Positions 10,101 through 20,182 of a DNA stretch of 47,901 nucleotides are shown piece by piece (the stretch's first letter is position 1; every line of letters starts with the position of its first letter). The translations under genes and the position numbers were made by a program. Source of the stretch: Eubacterium sp. (GTDB lineage Bacteria; Bacillota; Clostridia; Lachnospirales; Lachnospiraceae). The notes under the pieces are model-generated. The model was not told the DNA's origin and ran no database searches. It worked only from the letters and a program-made list of their open reading frames with translations. The DNA lies in contig JAILMQ010000027.1 in the NCBI GenBank assembly GCA_024692605.1, forward strand, positions 1 through 47,901, read 5' to 3'.

Positions 10101-11696
10101 ATGTTAGATAAAGAACAGAGAGGAAAAATCAATATTGTATTAATAATTCTGGCTTTTATTTGCTGGGTTATTATGGCAGTTACTACTATTATTGGTATAC
10201 CGATAGTATATGACTGGATCTGTGTTTTTGTTGGTGTTTTCTCAGGAACAGCAATTCTTCTTAAGATGCGTTACGCAGGGAGATATAAGGGTGTAAGTCT
10301 CTGCTTTGGACTGGGCTGTTTCGTCTGGGCCTTTGCGGATATTCTGTGGGCATTAAATGTGCATGCGGGATTGGGGGATGAGGTTTTTGAAAAGATAGTA
10401 GATAATATGTATCTCATTCCTGATTACATCTTTTTGATAGCGCTTGTTGTATATGCCAGGGAAATCTTTTCTAAAAATATCACGGATAAATTATTCGTAA
10501 ATGCCTTTATTATATCGGTTATAACCATTGTATTTGGTTACAGATTCGCTTCTGATTATCATAACCTCGGAAATGGTATATCAGTAGAACTGGTAGAGCT
10601 TTTGCTTTACTTCTTTGTGTCTGTATTCATGATAATTGTGCTGGCTCTTATATTCTTTAAGACCGGATTCAATCATAGCAAGGCCTTATATATGGTGGTT
10701 ATACCAATGTTCTTATTCTGTGCTGCAGAGATAAGATATACATATTACATGGTTATAGATAAAGATCCGGAGAATATTTTTATTGATATAGCATATATGC
10801 TGTTTTTGGTAATATATGCAATAGCTTTATCAAGAGATGATATAGCAAATGCAGAAGTAAAAGAAAAGATTACTTCTAAAAAAAGAAGTGGATATATATA
10901 TTGGATCAATTCAGCATTCCTTATAGGTGTTCCACTTGTCTTATATCTTGTAGGTTATTTCACATCCTACATGCTTTTCTTTATGATCGTAGCTACTCTT
11001 GGTTATATCATAATGTGTAAAACAGTGCAGGCCAATGAACTTTCGGAAGAACTTCTGGAAAGACAGAAAAGCGAAACTGCAAGACTTGAGAAAATGGTGG
11101 AAGATAAGACCAGGGAGCTTCGTGAAATGAATGAGCACCTGGAACATATCTCCAATACAGATGCCCTGACGGGGCTTTATAACAGAAGGTACGGTATGGA
11201 TCTTCTGGCTGACCTGGTTAAGAAGGGTGAAAGCTATCCCATCGCCCTTTACTCATTAGATCTTAATTACTTCAAACCTATTAACGATAATTATGGACAT
11301 GATATGGGTGATGTGGTTCTTAAGGAAGTGGGAAGAAGACTTCACAGACTTGGTCAGGAAAGGTGTACGGCAATCCGTATAGGTGGTGATGAATTCCTTA
11401 TCGTATTCAGAAATGCCACTAATGATCTGGCTGTCAGGGGTATCGGTGATCTAATCTGCGAAAAGATGGATGAACCAATTGACGCAACCGTAATTACTGA
11501 AGAAGGGGAGAGATTAAGTCATTCCTTCCAGATCTCTGCAAGTATGGGCGTTGCGATCATTCCTAATGACACAAATGACATCGAAGAATTGTATAAATTA
11601 GCTGATGATGCTCTTTATGCGGTGAAACATACCAGTGAGAAGAGTTCATATCTTCTTTATAAAGAGATGGATTCATTTTTAGCGGATAGAAAATAA
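10101..11696 (+). CDS. Membrane-anchored GGDEF diguanylate cyclase
   Basis: Multiple TM segments, coiled coil, [23 protein letters not shown]; start at MLDKEQRG behind AAGGGGG. Confidence 0.9.
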   Translation: MLDKEQRGKINIVLIILAFICWVIMAVTTIIGIPIVYDWICVFVGVFSGTAILLKMRYAGRYKGVSLCFGLGCFVWAFADILWALNVHAGLGDEVFEKIVDNMYLIPDYIFLIALVVYAREIFSKNITDKLFVNAFIISVITIVFGYRFASDYHNLGNGISVELVELLLYFFVSVFMIIVLALIFFKTGFNHSKALYMVVIPMFLFCAAEIRYTYYMVIDKDPENIFIDIAYMLFLVIYAIALSRDDIANAEVKEKITSKKRSGYIYWINSAFLIGVPLVLYLVGYFTSYMLFFMIVATLGYIIMCKTVQANELSEELLERQKSETARLEKMVEDKTRELREMNEHLEHISNTDALTGLYNRRYGMDLLADLVKKGESYPIALYSLDLNYFKPINDNYGHDMGDVVLKEVGRRLHRLGQERCTAIRIGGDEFLIVFRNATNDLAVRGIGDLICEKMDEPIDATVITEEGERLSHSFQISASMGVAIIPNDTNDIEELYKLADDALYAVKHTSEKSSYLLYKEMDSFLADRK

Positions 11697-11722
11697 TTAT
11701 TTTTCATATACAGGAGGAAAAA

Positions 11723-14032
11723 ATGGTAAAACTTTTTGAAAACGGAGCATTTCTCGTAAATGGCAAGGAGCTGGTTGAAAATACAGCTGATGCAAAGTCG
11801 AAGCTTGCTTCAATGGGTATCACAACTTCAGAGGAAGAGGCAAAGAAGGGGACAATTGCTTATTCAATTCTGTCTAAGCATAATACATCCGGAGATGAGG
11901 AAAATCTTAAGATCAAGTTTGATAAAATGACATCCCATGATATTACATTTGTAGGTATTATTCAGACTGCAAGGGCATCAGGACTTGAGAAGTTTCCAAT
12001 ACCTTACGTTCTTACAAACTGCCATAATTCACTTTGTGCAGTTGGTGGAACAATAAATGAGGATGACCACATGTTTGGTCTTTCAGCTGCCAAGAAGTAT
12101 GGTGGAATCTATGTTCCTCCTCATCAGGCAGTTATACATCAGTATGCACGTGAAGAGCTGGCTGAGTGTGGAGCAATGATTCTTGGTTCAGATAGTCATA
12201 CTCGTTACGGTGCACTTGGAACAATGGCAATTGGTGAAGGCGGCGGAGAACTTGCTAAGCAGCTTCTTGGAAGAACCTATGATGTAAAGTCACCAAAGGT
12301 TATTGCTATTTATCTTGATGGTGAAGTAACTAAGGGCGTTGGACCTCAGGATGTAGCTCTTGCTCTTATCGGTGCTACTTTCAAGAATGGCTATGTTAAG
12401 AACAGTGTAATGGAATTTGTAGGACCTGGTGTTGACAAGCTTTCAAGCGACTTCCGAATTGGTGTGGACGTAATGACAACTGAGACAACTTGTCTTTCTT
12501 CTATCTGGAAGACAGATGATAATACAAAGGATTGGTTTGAGACACATTACAGACCTGAGGCTTATAAGGAGCTTAAGCCTGCTGATGTTGCTTACTATGA
12601 TGGAGTAGTATATGTAGATCTTTCAAAGATCCGTCCTATGATCGCTTTACCTTTCCACCCATCAAATACATTTACCATTGAAGAATTAAATGCAAATCTT
12701 AAGGATATTCTTCATGAGTGTGAGGAAAATGGCAAGAAACAGCTGACAGGTGATGTTGAGTTTAAGCTTACTGATAAGATTCGTGACGGAAAGCTCTATG
12801 TTGAGCAGGGAATCATTGCCGGATGTGCCGGTGGTGGATTTGAAAATATCTGTGATGCAGCAGACATCCTTAAGGGTTCATATATCGGAAATGATGAATT
12901 TACACTTGATGTATATCCTGCAAGTATGCCGGTTATGATGGAGCTTGTTAATAACGGTCGTGCAGCTGATATTATGAAGACAGGTGCTATCATCAAGACT
13001 GCCTTCTGCGGACCATGCTTCGGTGCCGGAGATACACCTGCTAATAATGCGCTTTCAATCAGACATTCAACACGTAACTTCCCTAACAGAGAAGGTTCAA
13101 AGATTCAGAATGGTCAGATCAGTTCTGTTGCACTTATGGATGCCCGTTCTATTGCAGCTACAGCAGTTAACAAGGGATTCCTTACACCTGCAACTGATAT
13201 AGATGTTGAATACACAGGACCTAAGTATTTCTTCGATAAGTCAATCTATGATAACAGAGTTTATAATGGCTGGGGAAATGCTAAGCCTGAGGAAGAACTT
13301 AAGCAGGGACCAAACATTAAGCCATGGCCAGCTATGCCAGCTCTGACAGATAATCTTGTTCTTAAGGTATGTTCGGTTATTACAGATCCTGTAACTACAA
13401 CAGATGAGCTTATTCCATCAGGTGAGACCTCATCCTTCAGATCAAATCCTATCGGACTTGCGGAGTTTACACTCTCACGTAAGGACCCTGAATATGTTGG
13501 AAGGGCAAAGGAATTCCATCAGCTGGAGGTGGTTCGTGAAGAAGGAGGACATCCTTGCGAGGTTTATCCTGAAATCAAGGATGTAATGCCGGTTATTAAA
13601 GAGAAGTTTAATGATGTAAATCATAAGAATACAGGCTTTGGTAGTACGATCTATGCTATTAAGCCAGGTGATGGTTCTGCTCGTGAGCAGGCTGCATCAT
13701 GTCAGAAGGTTCTTGGTGGCTGGGCAAACATTGCACGTGAATATGCTACAAAGAGATATAGATCAAATCTTATTAACTGGGGAATGCTTCCATTTATCAT
13801 GGATGACAGTGCAGTTGATACAACACAGGATAATCCTTATGGATTTGAAAATGGTGATTACGTATTTATCCCATCAATAAGAAAGGCTGTTGAAGAAAAG
13901 GCCGAGGTGATCAAGGGATATATTGTTAATAAGGGAATGAAAGAGATAGCTCTTAAGCTTGGTGAGCTTACAGATGATGAGCGTACAATAATCACAAGTG
14001 GATGCCTTATTAATTACTATCGTGAAAACTAA
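11723..14032 (+). CDS. Aconitase-family hydratase (YbhJ-like)
   Basis: [73 protein letters not shown]. Confidence 0.85.
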   Translation: MVKLFENGAFLVNGKELVENTADAKSKLASMGITTSEEEAKKGTIAYSILSKHNTSGDEENLKIKFDKMTSHDITFVGIIQTARASGLEKFPIPYVLTNCHNSLCAVGGTINEDDHMFGLSAAKKYGGIYVPPHQAVIHQYAREELAECGAMILGSDSHTRYGALGTMAIGEGGGELAKQLLGRTYDVKSPKVIAIYLDGEVTKGVGPQDVALALIGATFKNGYVKNSVMEFVGPGVDKLSSDFRIGVDVMTTETTCLSSIWKTDDNTKDWFETHYRPEAYKELKPADVAYYDGVVYVDLSKIRPMIALPFHPSNTFTIEELNANLKDILHECEENGKKQLTGDVEFKLTDKIRDGKLYVEQGIIAGCAGGGFENICDAADILKGSYIGNDEFTLDVYPASMPVMMELVNNGRAADIMKTGAIIKTAFCGPCFGAGDTPANNALSIRHSTRNFPNREGSKIQNGQISSVALMDARSIAATAVNKGFLTPATDIDVEYTGPKYFFDKSIYDNRVYNGWGNAKPEEELKQGPNIKPWPAMPALTDNLVLKVCSVITDPVTTTDELIPSGETSSFRSNPIGLAEFTLSRKDPEYVGRAKEFHQLEVVREEGGHPCEVYPEIKDVMPVIKEKFNDVNHKNTGFGSTIYAIKPGDGSAREQAASCQKVLGGWANIAREYATKRYRSNLINWGMLPFIMDDSAVDTTQDNPYGFENGDYVFIPSIRKAVEEKAEVIKGYIVNKGMKEIALKLGELTDDERTIITSGCLINYYREN

Positions 14033-14165
14033 GAATTAATTTGCCAAAATAGAAAAATATATATTCATATTTTACTTTCATAATTATTTTATTGGAATTA
14101 AGTCTTTGGTAAAATGACGGAAATGTATCCAATGGATCTATGTAAATCATGAAAGGAGGAGAAGT

Positions 14166-14603
14166 ATGAGCTATGGTACATTTTGGGTTATAGTTGCTGC
14201 GGTAACACTGGTAATAGAGATTATTTCTCTGGGACTTTCATCTATATGGTTTACCGGTGGAGCCATTGTAGCAGCTGTAATAGGTTATATGCATGGTCCC
14301 CTTTGGCTGCAGGTAGTAGCGTTTATAGTAGTTTCAACCTTGCTTCTATTCTTAATGAGGCCGCTGGCCAAAAAGAAACTGGCAGTTGGAACAGAAAAAA
14401 CAAATACTGACAGCCTTATCGGGCGAGTGGAAAAAATCATAGTTACAGTAGATAATAATGCGGGTACAGGAATGCTGAAGATCGGAGATGTGGAATGGAG
14501 AGCGGTTTCCGTGGATGGAAGCGTCATTCCTGCCGAGACCCTTGTGAAGATTGAAAAAATCGAAGGGACAAAGCTTTTTGTAAAACGCGAAGTAGACATT
14601 TAG
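14166..14603 (+). CDS. NfeD family membrane protein
   Basis: Two TM segments then OB-like domain (SLIGRVEKIIVTVDNNAGTGMLKIGDVEWRAVS); adjacent to SPFH gene. Confidence 0.85.
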   Translation: MSYGTFWVIVAAVTLVIEIISLGLSSIWFTGGAIVAAVIGYMHGPLWLQVVAFIVVSTLLLFLMRPLAKKKLAVGTEKTNTDSLIGRVEKIIVTVDNNAGTGMLKIGDVEWRAVSVDGSVIPAETLVKIEKIEGTKLFVKREVDI

Positions 14604-14617
14604 GAGGTTTAAGTATT

Positions 14618-15601
14618 ATGACACCTGGCACAACAGTATTAATCATTTTTTTAGTAATCGCAGTTATTCTGCTTTGCAGCTCACTCAGAGTTGTAAGACA
14701 GGCAAATGCGTATGTTATTGAGAGACTTGGAACATATACAGCTACATGGGGAGTTGGACTTCACCTCATGGTTCCGGTTATTGATAAGGTTGCTCGTAAA
14801 GTTTCACTTAAAGAGCAGGTTGCAGATTTCCCACCACAGCCGGTTATTACAAAGGATAATGTAACAATGAGAATTGATACAGTTCTTTTCTTCCAGATTA
14901 CAGATCCTAAGCTTTACTGCTACGGCGTTGAGAATCCTCTTGCAGCTATTGAGAATCTTACAGCAACAACACTTCGTAATATTATCGGTGATCTGGAGCT
15001 TGACCAGACACTTACATCACGTGAGACAATTAACTCTAAGATGAGAGCTACACTTGATGAGGCAACAGATCCTTGGGGAATCAAGGTAAACCGTGTGGAG
15101 CTTAAGAATATCATGCCACCTGCTGCAATCCAGGAATCAATGGAGAAGCAGATGAAGGCAGAGCGTGAAAGACGTGAGCAGATCATCAGAGCTGAAGGTG
15201 AGAAGCAGTCAGCAATTACAGTATCTGAAGGTGAGAAGGAAGCTAAGATCCTTCGTGCAACAGCTGATAAGGAAGCTGCAATCCTTGCTGCAGAGGCAAG
15301 AAAGCAGGCTGCAATTCTTGAAGCTCAGGCTCAGCGTGAAGCTGCAATTCAGAGAGCTGAAGGTAATGCAGAAGCTGTAAGACTTGTTCAGCAGGCAGAA
15401 GCAGATGCAGTTAAGATGATGAATGAAGCTGACCCATCAAAGGGTACAATCGCAATTAAGGGACTTTATGCATTTGAAAAGGCCGCAAATGGCCCTGCAA
15501 ACAAGCTGATAATCCCTTCGGAGCTTGCCGGAGTTACAGGACTTGCAACTGCAGTAACAGAAGCTGTAAAAACCGGAAAAGAAGACCCGGCAAAAAAATA
15601 A
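14618..15601 (+). CDS. SPFH/Band 7 (stomatin/QmcA-like) protein
   Basis: VRQANAYVIERLGTYTATWGVGLHLMVPVIDKVARKVSLKEQV; Ala/Glu-rich coiled coil. Confidence 0.93.
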   Translation: MTPGTTVLIIFLVIAVILLCSSLRVVRQANAYVIERLGTYTATWGVGLHLMVPVIDKVARKVSLKEQVADFPPQPVITKDNVTMRIDTVLFFQITDPKLYCYGVENPLAAIENLTATTLRNIIGDLELDQTLTSRETINSKMRATLDEATDPWGIKVNRVELKNIMPPAAIQESMEKQMKAERERREQIIRAEGEKQSAITVSEGEKEAKILRATADKEAAILAAEARKQAAILEAQAQREAAIQRAEGNAEAVRLVQQAEADAVKMMNEADPSKGTIAIKGLYAFEKAANGPANKLIIPSELAGVTGLATAVTEAVKTGKEDPAKK

Positions 15602-15639
15602 TAGATAAAGTTATTTAACTTTTTGGTTATTATTACTAT

Positions 15640-15680
15640 AAAATCAGCCTTAAATCGTCAGATTTAAAGGCTGATTTTTG
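15640..15680 (+). terminator. Rho-independent terminator downstream of the SPFH gene
   Basis: AAAATCAGCCTTAAATC/GATTTAAAGGCTGATTTTT stem with one bulge, T tract. Confidence 0.75.
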
Positions 15681-15837
15681 ATTTAATTTGTTATAATTGT
15701 GCATATTTTACAAAGTGGCTATAAAATGGATTATATTTCAAGTGAAAATATCCAAAAAAGTATTTCAAAATTCTGTCATTAGTGTTATAATTGAGAAGAC
15801 TTGTAATATCAAGATCTTGCATAAAAGGAGTGACAAT

Positions 15838-17109
15838 ATGGTTAAGAAGGAAATGATCGCAATGCTTCTTGCTGGTGGACAAGGCTCACGCCTGGGTGTT
15901 CTAACCTCAAAGCTTGCAAAACCTGCAGTTGCTTTCGGTGGAAAGTACAAAATCATAGACTTTCCGCTCAGTAACTGTATTAACTCTGGGATTGATACCG
16001 TTGGTGTACTTACTCAGTACAGGCCTCTTCGTCTTAATCAGCATATCGGTATTGGTATGCCATGGGATTTAGATAGAAATTTCGGAGGCGTTACGGTTCT
16101 TCCACCATATGAAAGTTCAGACAATGCTTCATGGTACACTGGAACTGCAAATGCTATATACCAGAATCTGGAGTTTATGGATTATTACGATCCGGATTAT
16201 GTGCTGATTCTTTCGGGAGATCACATTTACAAAATGGATTATGAAGTAATGCTTGATTTCCACAAATCATCGCATGCTGATGTAACACTTGCTACATATC
16301 AGGTGCCGATGGAAGAAGCAAGTAGATTTGGTGTTGTTATCACAGATGACAACAACGTTATTCAGGAATTCGAAGAAAAGCCGGAGCATCCTAGAAGCAA
16401 TAAGGCTTCAATGGGTATTTATATATTCAATTGGAAGCTGCTGAAGGATAAGCTTATAGAGATGAAGGATACACCTTCATGTGACTTTGGTAAGCACGTT
16501 ATTCCTGCATGCCATGAAGAAGGCAAGAAAATAGTAGCTTATGACTATAAGGGCTACTGGAAAGATGTTGGTACTCTCGGTTCATACTGGGAAGCTAACA
16601 TGGAACTTGTTGATATTATACCGGAATTCAATCTCTATGAGGAATTCTGGAGAATATATACTAAGAGCGACAATCTTCCTCCACAGTATATCGCACCTGG
16701 CAGCAACGTTACAAAGAGTATCATTGGAGAAGGTACTGAAATATATGGAAATGTTGAGAAGTCTGTTATAGGCTCAGCTGTCAAGATTGGTAAGGGAGCT
16801 GTCATCAAGGATTCAATCATTATGAATAATGTTGAAATCGGCGATGGTGCCATAATTGATAAGGCTATTCTTGCTGAAGGCGTTAAGCTTGGAAAGAATG
16901 TTGAACTTGGTGTGGGTGAACCTGCAGAAAACGATTATAAGCCATCAGTTTATGCATTTGACCTTGTAACTATAGGCGAGAATTCAACGATTCCTGACAA
17001 TGTAAAGATTGGAAAGAATACTGCTATTCTCGGTGAGACTACCCCTGAGGATTATCCTGACGGACTTCTTCCGGGTGGTGGTTCTATAATAAGAGAGGCA
17101 GGTGAATAA
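15838..17109 (+). CDS. glgC: Glucose-1-phosphate adenylyltransferase
   Basis: [44 protein letters not shown]; start at ATG 15838 behind AAGGAG (ORF track overextends to 15697). Confidence 0.96.
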   Translation: MVKKEMIAMLLAGGQGSRLGVLTSKLAKPAVAFGGKYKIIDFPLSNCINSGIDTVGVLTQYRPLRLNQHIGIGMPWDLDRNFGGVTVLPPYESSDNASWYTGTANAIYQNLEFMDYYDPDYVLILSGDHIYKMDYEVMLDFHKSSHADVTLATYQVPMEEASRFGVVITDDNNVIQEFEEKPEHPRSNKASMGIYIFNWKLLKDKLIEMKDTPSCDFGKHVIPACHEEGKKIVAYDYKGYWKDVGTLGSYWEANMELVDIIPEFNLYEEFWRIYTKSDNLPPQYIAPGSNVTKSIIGEGTEIYGNVEKSVIGSAVKIGKGAVIKDSIIMNNVEIGDGAIIDKAILAEGVKLGKNVELGVGEPAENDYKPSVYAFDLVTIGENSTIPDNVKIGKNTAILGETTPEDYPDGLLPGGGSIIREAGE

Positions 17110-18235
17110 TATGAGAGCTATAGGAATAATTCTTGCAGGTGGAAACAGCAGCAGAATGGGAGACCTCTCGGCAAAGCGTGCAACAGCAGCTATGCCAATG
17201 GCAGGATGCTATAGAGCTATCGACTTCTCATTATCGAATATGTCTAATTCACATATTCAGAAGGTTGCGGTTTATACCCAGTATAATTCAAGATCCCTGA
17301 ATGAACATCTGAATTCATCTAAGTGGTGGGATTTTGGAAGAAAACAGGGTGGACTTTACATATTCACTCCTACGATAACAGCAACAAACAGCTATTGGTA
17401 CAAGGGTACGGCAGATGCACTTTATCAGAATATCGGATTCCTTAAAGATGCACATGAGCCATATGTTGTTATTGCATCCGGTGACGGTGTTTACAAGATG
17501 GACTACAACAAGGTGCTTGAAGATCATATAGCAAAGAATGCTGATATCACAATTGTAACTAAAGAGCTTAAAGCTGATGAAGATGACATTTCAAGATTTG
17601 GTGTTGTAAAGGTTGGTGATAATGGCAGGGTTCTTGATTTTGAAGAGAAGCCTCTGGTTGCTGAAACCTCAGTTGCATCGATTGGTGTATATGTAGTAAG
17701 ACGACGTCAGCTGATAGAACTTCTTGAAGCATGCGCTGCAGAAGGAAGGACAGACTTTGTTAAGGATATTCTTATCAGATATAAGAATGTAAAGAGAATC
17801 AATGCTTATAGTCTTGATTCATACTGGAGAAACATCGGATCAGTTGAATCTTATTTCAAGACAAATATGGATTTCCTTAAACCTGAGGTAAGAGATCACT
17901 TCTTCCGTACCAATCCTGGAGTATATACAAAGGTTGAAGATCTTCCTCCGGCAAAGTTTAATGGAGATGCCGTTACATCTAATTCACTTATTGCAAGTGG
18001 ATGTATTATTAACGGATCTGTTGAGAACTCAGTATTATTTAAGAAGGTCTATGTAGGTAATAACTGTGTAATCAAGAACTCTATAATACTTAATGATGTA
18101 CATATTGGTGACAACTGCTACATCGAGAATTGTATCGTTGAGAGTAGAGATACTATCAAGGCTAATACAGTTCACACAGGTGAAGCAGATAATCCAAAGA
18201 TTGTAATCGAAAAGAGCTTTAGATATACACTATAG
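17102..18235 (+). CDS. glgD: Glucose-1-phosphate adenylyltransferase GlgD subunit
   Basis: [56 protein letters not shown]; overlaps glgC (GTG 17102 or ATG 17111). Confidence 0.93.
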   Translation: MNNMRAIGIILAGGNSSRMGDLSAKRATAAMPMAGCYRAIDFSLSNMSNSHIQKVAVYTQYNSRSLNEHLNSSKWWDFGRKQGGLYIFTPTITATNSYWYKGTADALYQNIGFLKDAHEPYVVIASGDGVYKMDYNKVLEDHIAKNADITIVTKELKADEDDISRFGVVKVGDNGRVLDFEEKPLVAETSVASIGVYVVRRRQLIELLEACAAEGRTDFVKDILIRYKNVKRINAYSLDSYWRNIGSVESYFKTNMDFLKPEVRDHFFRTNPGVYTKVEDLPPAKFNGDAVTSNSLIASGCIINGSVENSVLFKKVYVGNNCVIKNSIILNDVHIGDNCYIENCIVESRDTIKANTVHTGEADNPKIVIEKSFRYTL

Positions 18236-18260
18236 ATTATGTTTTTTTGGAGGGTCACAT

Positions 18261-18533
18261 ATGGAAATCACAGATGTAAGAGTAAGAAGAGTAGCAAAAG
18301 ATGGAAAGATGAAAGCTGTCGTATCTATAACTATTAATAATGAATTCGTAATTCATGATATCAAGGTTATTGAAGGCGAGAAGGGACTTTTCATCGCAAT
18401 GCCAAGCCGTAAGTCTTTAGACGGTGAGTATAGAGATATCGCTCATCCTATTAACTCAGATACGAGAAAGAGGATTCAGGATCTCATTTTAGCAAAATAC
18501 GCAGAAACACCGGAAGAGGAACCGGCACTCTAA
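18261..18533 (+). CDS. spoVG: Septation/regulatory protein SpoVG
   Basis: [51 protein letters not shown]. Confidence 0.96.
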   Translation: MEITDVRVRRVAKDGKMKAVVSITINNEFVIHDIKVIEGEKGLFIAMPSRKSLDGEYRDIAHPINSDTRKRIQDLILAKYAETPEEEPAL

Positions 18534-18632
18534 TCACAATTTAATAGAACTGTATCGGTCGCGTGGTGACATATTAGAACAATTCTAAAACTAGTCGCTG
18601 CGCGGCTGATTTAAATTATAGGAGGTGATTGA

Positions 18633-19295
18633 TTGGATTTAAGGTGCATTGCAAAATACATTTTTTTGCTTGTATTTATTGTTTCGACTTCCATTCATTT
18701 GTATGCGTCTCTGAAGCAGAATAAAAAGATCAGAAACTATTCAAAACCATTTATCCTGTTGGCTTTACTAGGTTTCTATGTTCTGGCGGCCAGGTCTCTT
18801 TCCGTTGCGATTATTTTGGCTCTGATCTTCAGCTGGATTGGGGACGTGCTTTTAATCCCCAAAGGCAACAAATGGTTTACAGCCGGCGGCATTTCTTTTA
18901 TGATCGGACATGGCTGTTTTATTGCCGGATATAGCAGGGAGGTAGACTTTTCAAAAATTCCTGTCTTACTGATTGCCATACTTTCGGTATTCTTTGTTGT
19001 TGCTGTAGTTTTCATATTTTCAAAATTAAAACCGCATCTTCCTAAAGCTCTTTTTTATCCTATGTTTCTTTATCTGCTGATAAATGGAGCTATGAACTGT
19101 TTTGCTATATTCCGTCTGGTAAGTGGTCCTACAGCGGCTACAATTACAACAGCAATTGGTGCGGCTCTGTTTTTTATTTCTGATACTTCTTTGTTCTTTG
19201 TACGTTTTGATAAGGACAGTCTTCTTAAAACACATTTTATTGTAATGCTTACATATTCCATTGGAGAATTTCTGATCATATTAGGTCTTATATAA
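18633..19295 (+). CDS. YhhN family (lysoplasmalogenase-like) integral membrane protein
   Basis: TTG start behind AGGAGGTGATTGA; polytopic; SWIGDVLLIP...FMIGHGCFIAGY, GAALFFISDTSLF. Confidence 0.8.
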   Translation: MDLRCIAKYIFLLVFIVSTSIHLYASLKQNKKIRNYSKPFILLALLGFYVLAARSLSVAIILALIFSWIGDVLLIPKGNKWFTAGGISFMIGHGCFIAGYSREVDFSKIPVLLIAILSVFFVVAVVFIFSKLKPHLPKALFYPMFLYLLINGAMNCFAIFRLVSGPTAATITTAIGAALFFISDTSLFFVRFDKDSLLKTHFIVMLTYSIGEFLIILGLI

Positions 19296-19309
19296 AAGGA
19301 GAAAATCAA

Positions 19310-20125
19310 ATGAAATATTATCTTTATAATTCATTGGCTAATAATGGCATAAAGCCTGAAGTTAAACCGGGGACGGAACTGGTGGATGCAGTTGGTATGG
19401 ATTATCAGGAGTATCTGAAGTCCCTTGGCCCGGAGGATGAGGTTGTCCTTGTTGGTGGAGATGGTACTTTAAATTATTTCGTAAATGCTGTAAAGGGTAT
19501 GGAGATAAAGAATAATATATATCTTCTGGGCTGTGGAACAGGTAATGATTTTCTGACGGATATTGATAAGAAGCCGGGGGAAGAGGTGCTTGTAAATAAG
19601 TACCTATCCAATCTGCCCACAGTTTATGTGAATGATCTGGAACAGCAGTTTATAAACAATATGGGATTTGGAATAGATGGTTACTGCTGTGAAGTGGCGG
19701 ATCAGATTAAAGAGAAAAATCCACAGGAAAAGATCAATTATTCCGGGATTGCGATAAAAGGCCTTTTATTCCATTTCAAACCCTGTCATGCAGAAGTCAT
19801 AGTGGATGGTGTGAAGCATGAATTCGAAAATGTATGGATTGCACCAACTATGAAGGGTAAGTACTATGGTGGTGGAATGATGATGGCTCCCTCACAGGAC
19901 CGGTTCTCTGATAAGCTGACAGTGGTGGTATATCACTGCAGATCAAAAATTAAAGCGTTAATGGCTTTTCCGTCTATCTTTAAGGGAGAACATGTAGAAA
20001 AGAAGAATATAGTTGAAATATTTACAGGACGAGAGATAGAGGTCCGTTTCTCCCGCCCATGTGCGGCTCAGATAGATGGCGAAACCGTATTAAACGTAAC
20101 TAAATACAAGGTAATCCAGCCTTAA
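19310..20125 (+). CDS. Diacylglycerol kinase-family lipid kinase
   Basis: VVLVGGDGTLNYFVNAV, LLGCGTGNDFLTDI, ANNMGFGIDG-like INNMGFGIDGYCCEVA. Confidence 0.85.
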   Translation: MKYYLYNSLANNGIKPEVKPGTELVDAVGMDYQEYLKSLGPEDEVVLVGGDGTLNYFVNAVKGMEIKNNIYLLGCGTGNDFLTDIDKKPGEEVLVNKYLSNLPTVYVNDLEQQFINNMGFGIDGYCCEVADQIKEKNPQEKINYSGIAIKGLLFHFKPCHAEVIVDGVKHEFENVWIAPTMKGKYYGGGMMMAPSQDRFSDKLTVVVYHCRSKIKALMAFPSIFKGEHVEKKNIVEIFTGREIEVRFSRPCAAQIDGETVLNVTKYKVIQP

Positions 20126-20137
20126 ACGAACAAAGAT

Positions 20138-20166
20138 GATGCCATGGGGAATGTCCTCATGGCATC
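20138..20166. repeat. Hairpin sharing its arm with the 1196-1223 terminator
   Basis: GATGCCATGGGGA-ATG-TCCTCATGGCATC, 13-bp stem with one G.T wobble. Confidence 0.6.
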
Positions 20167-20182
20167 GTTAAATAAGGAGTAT

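Noticed and set aside
18575-18600. AGTCGC-TGC-GCGGCT stem after spoVG as a terminator
   Set aside because: Only a 6-bp stem with a wobble and no clear T tract.
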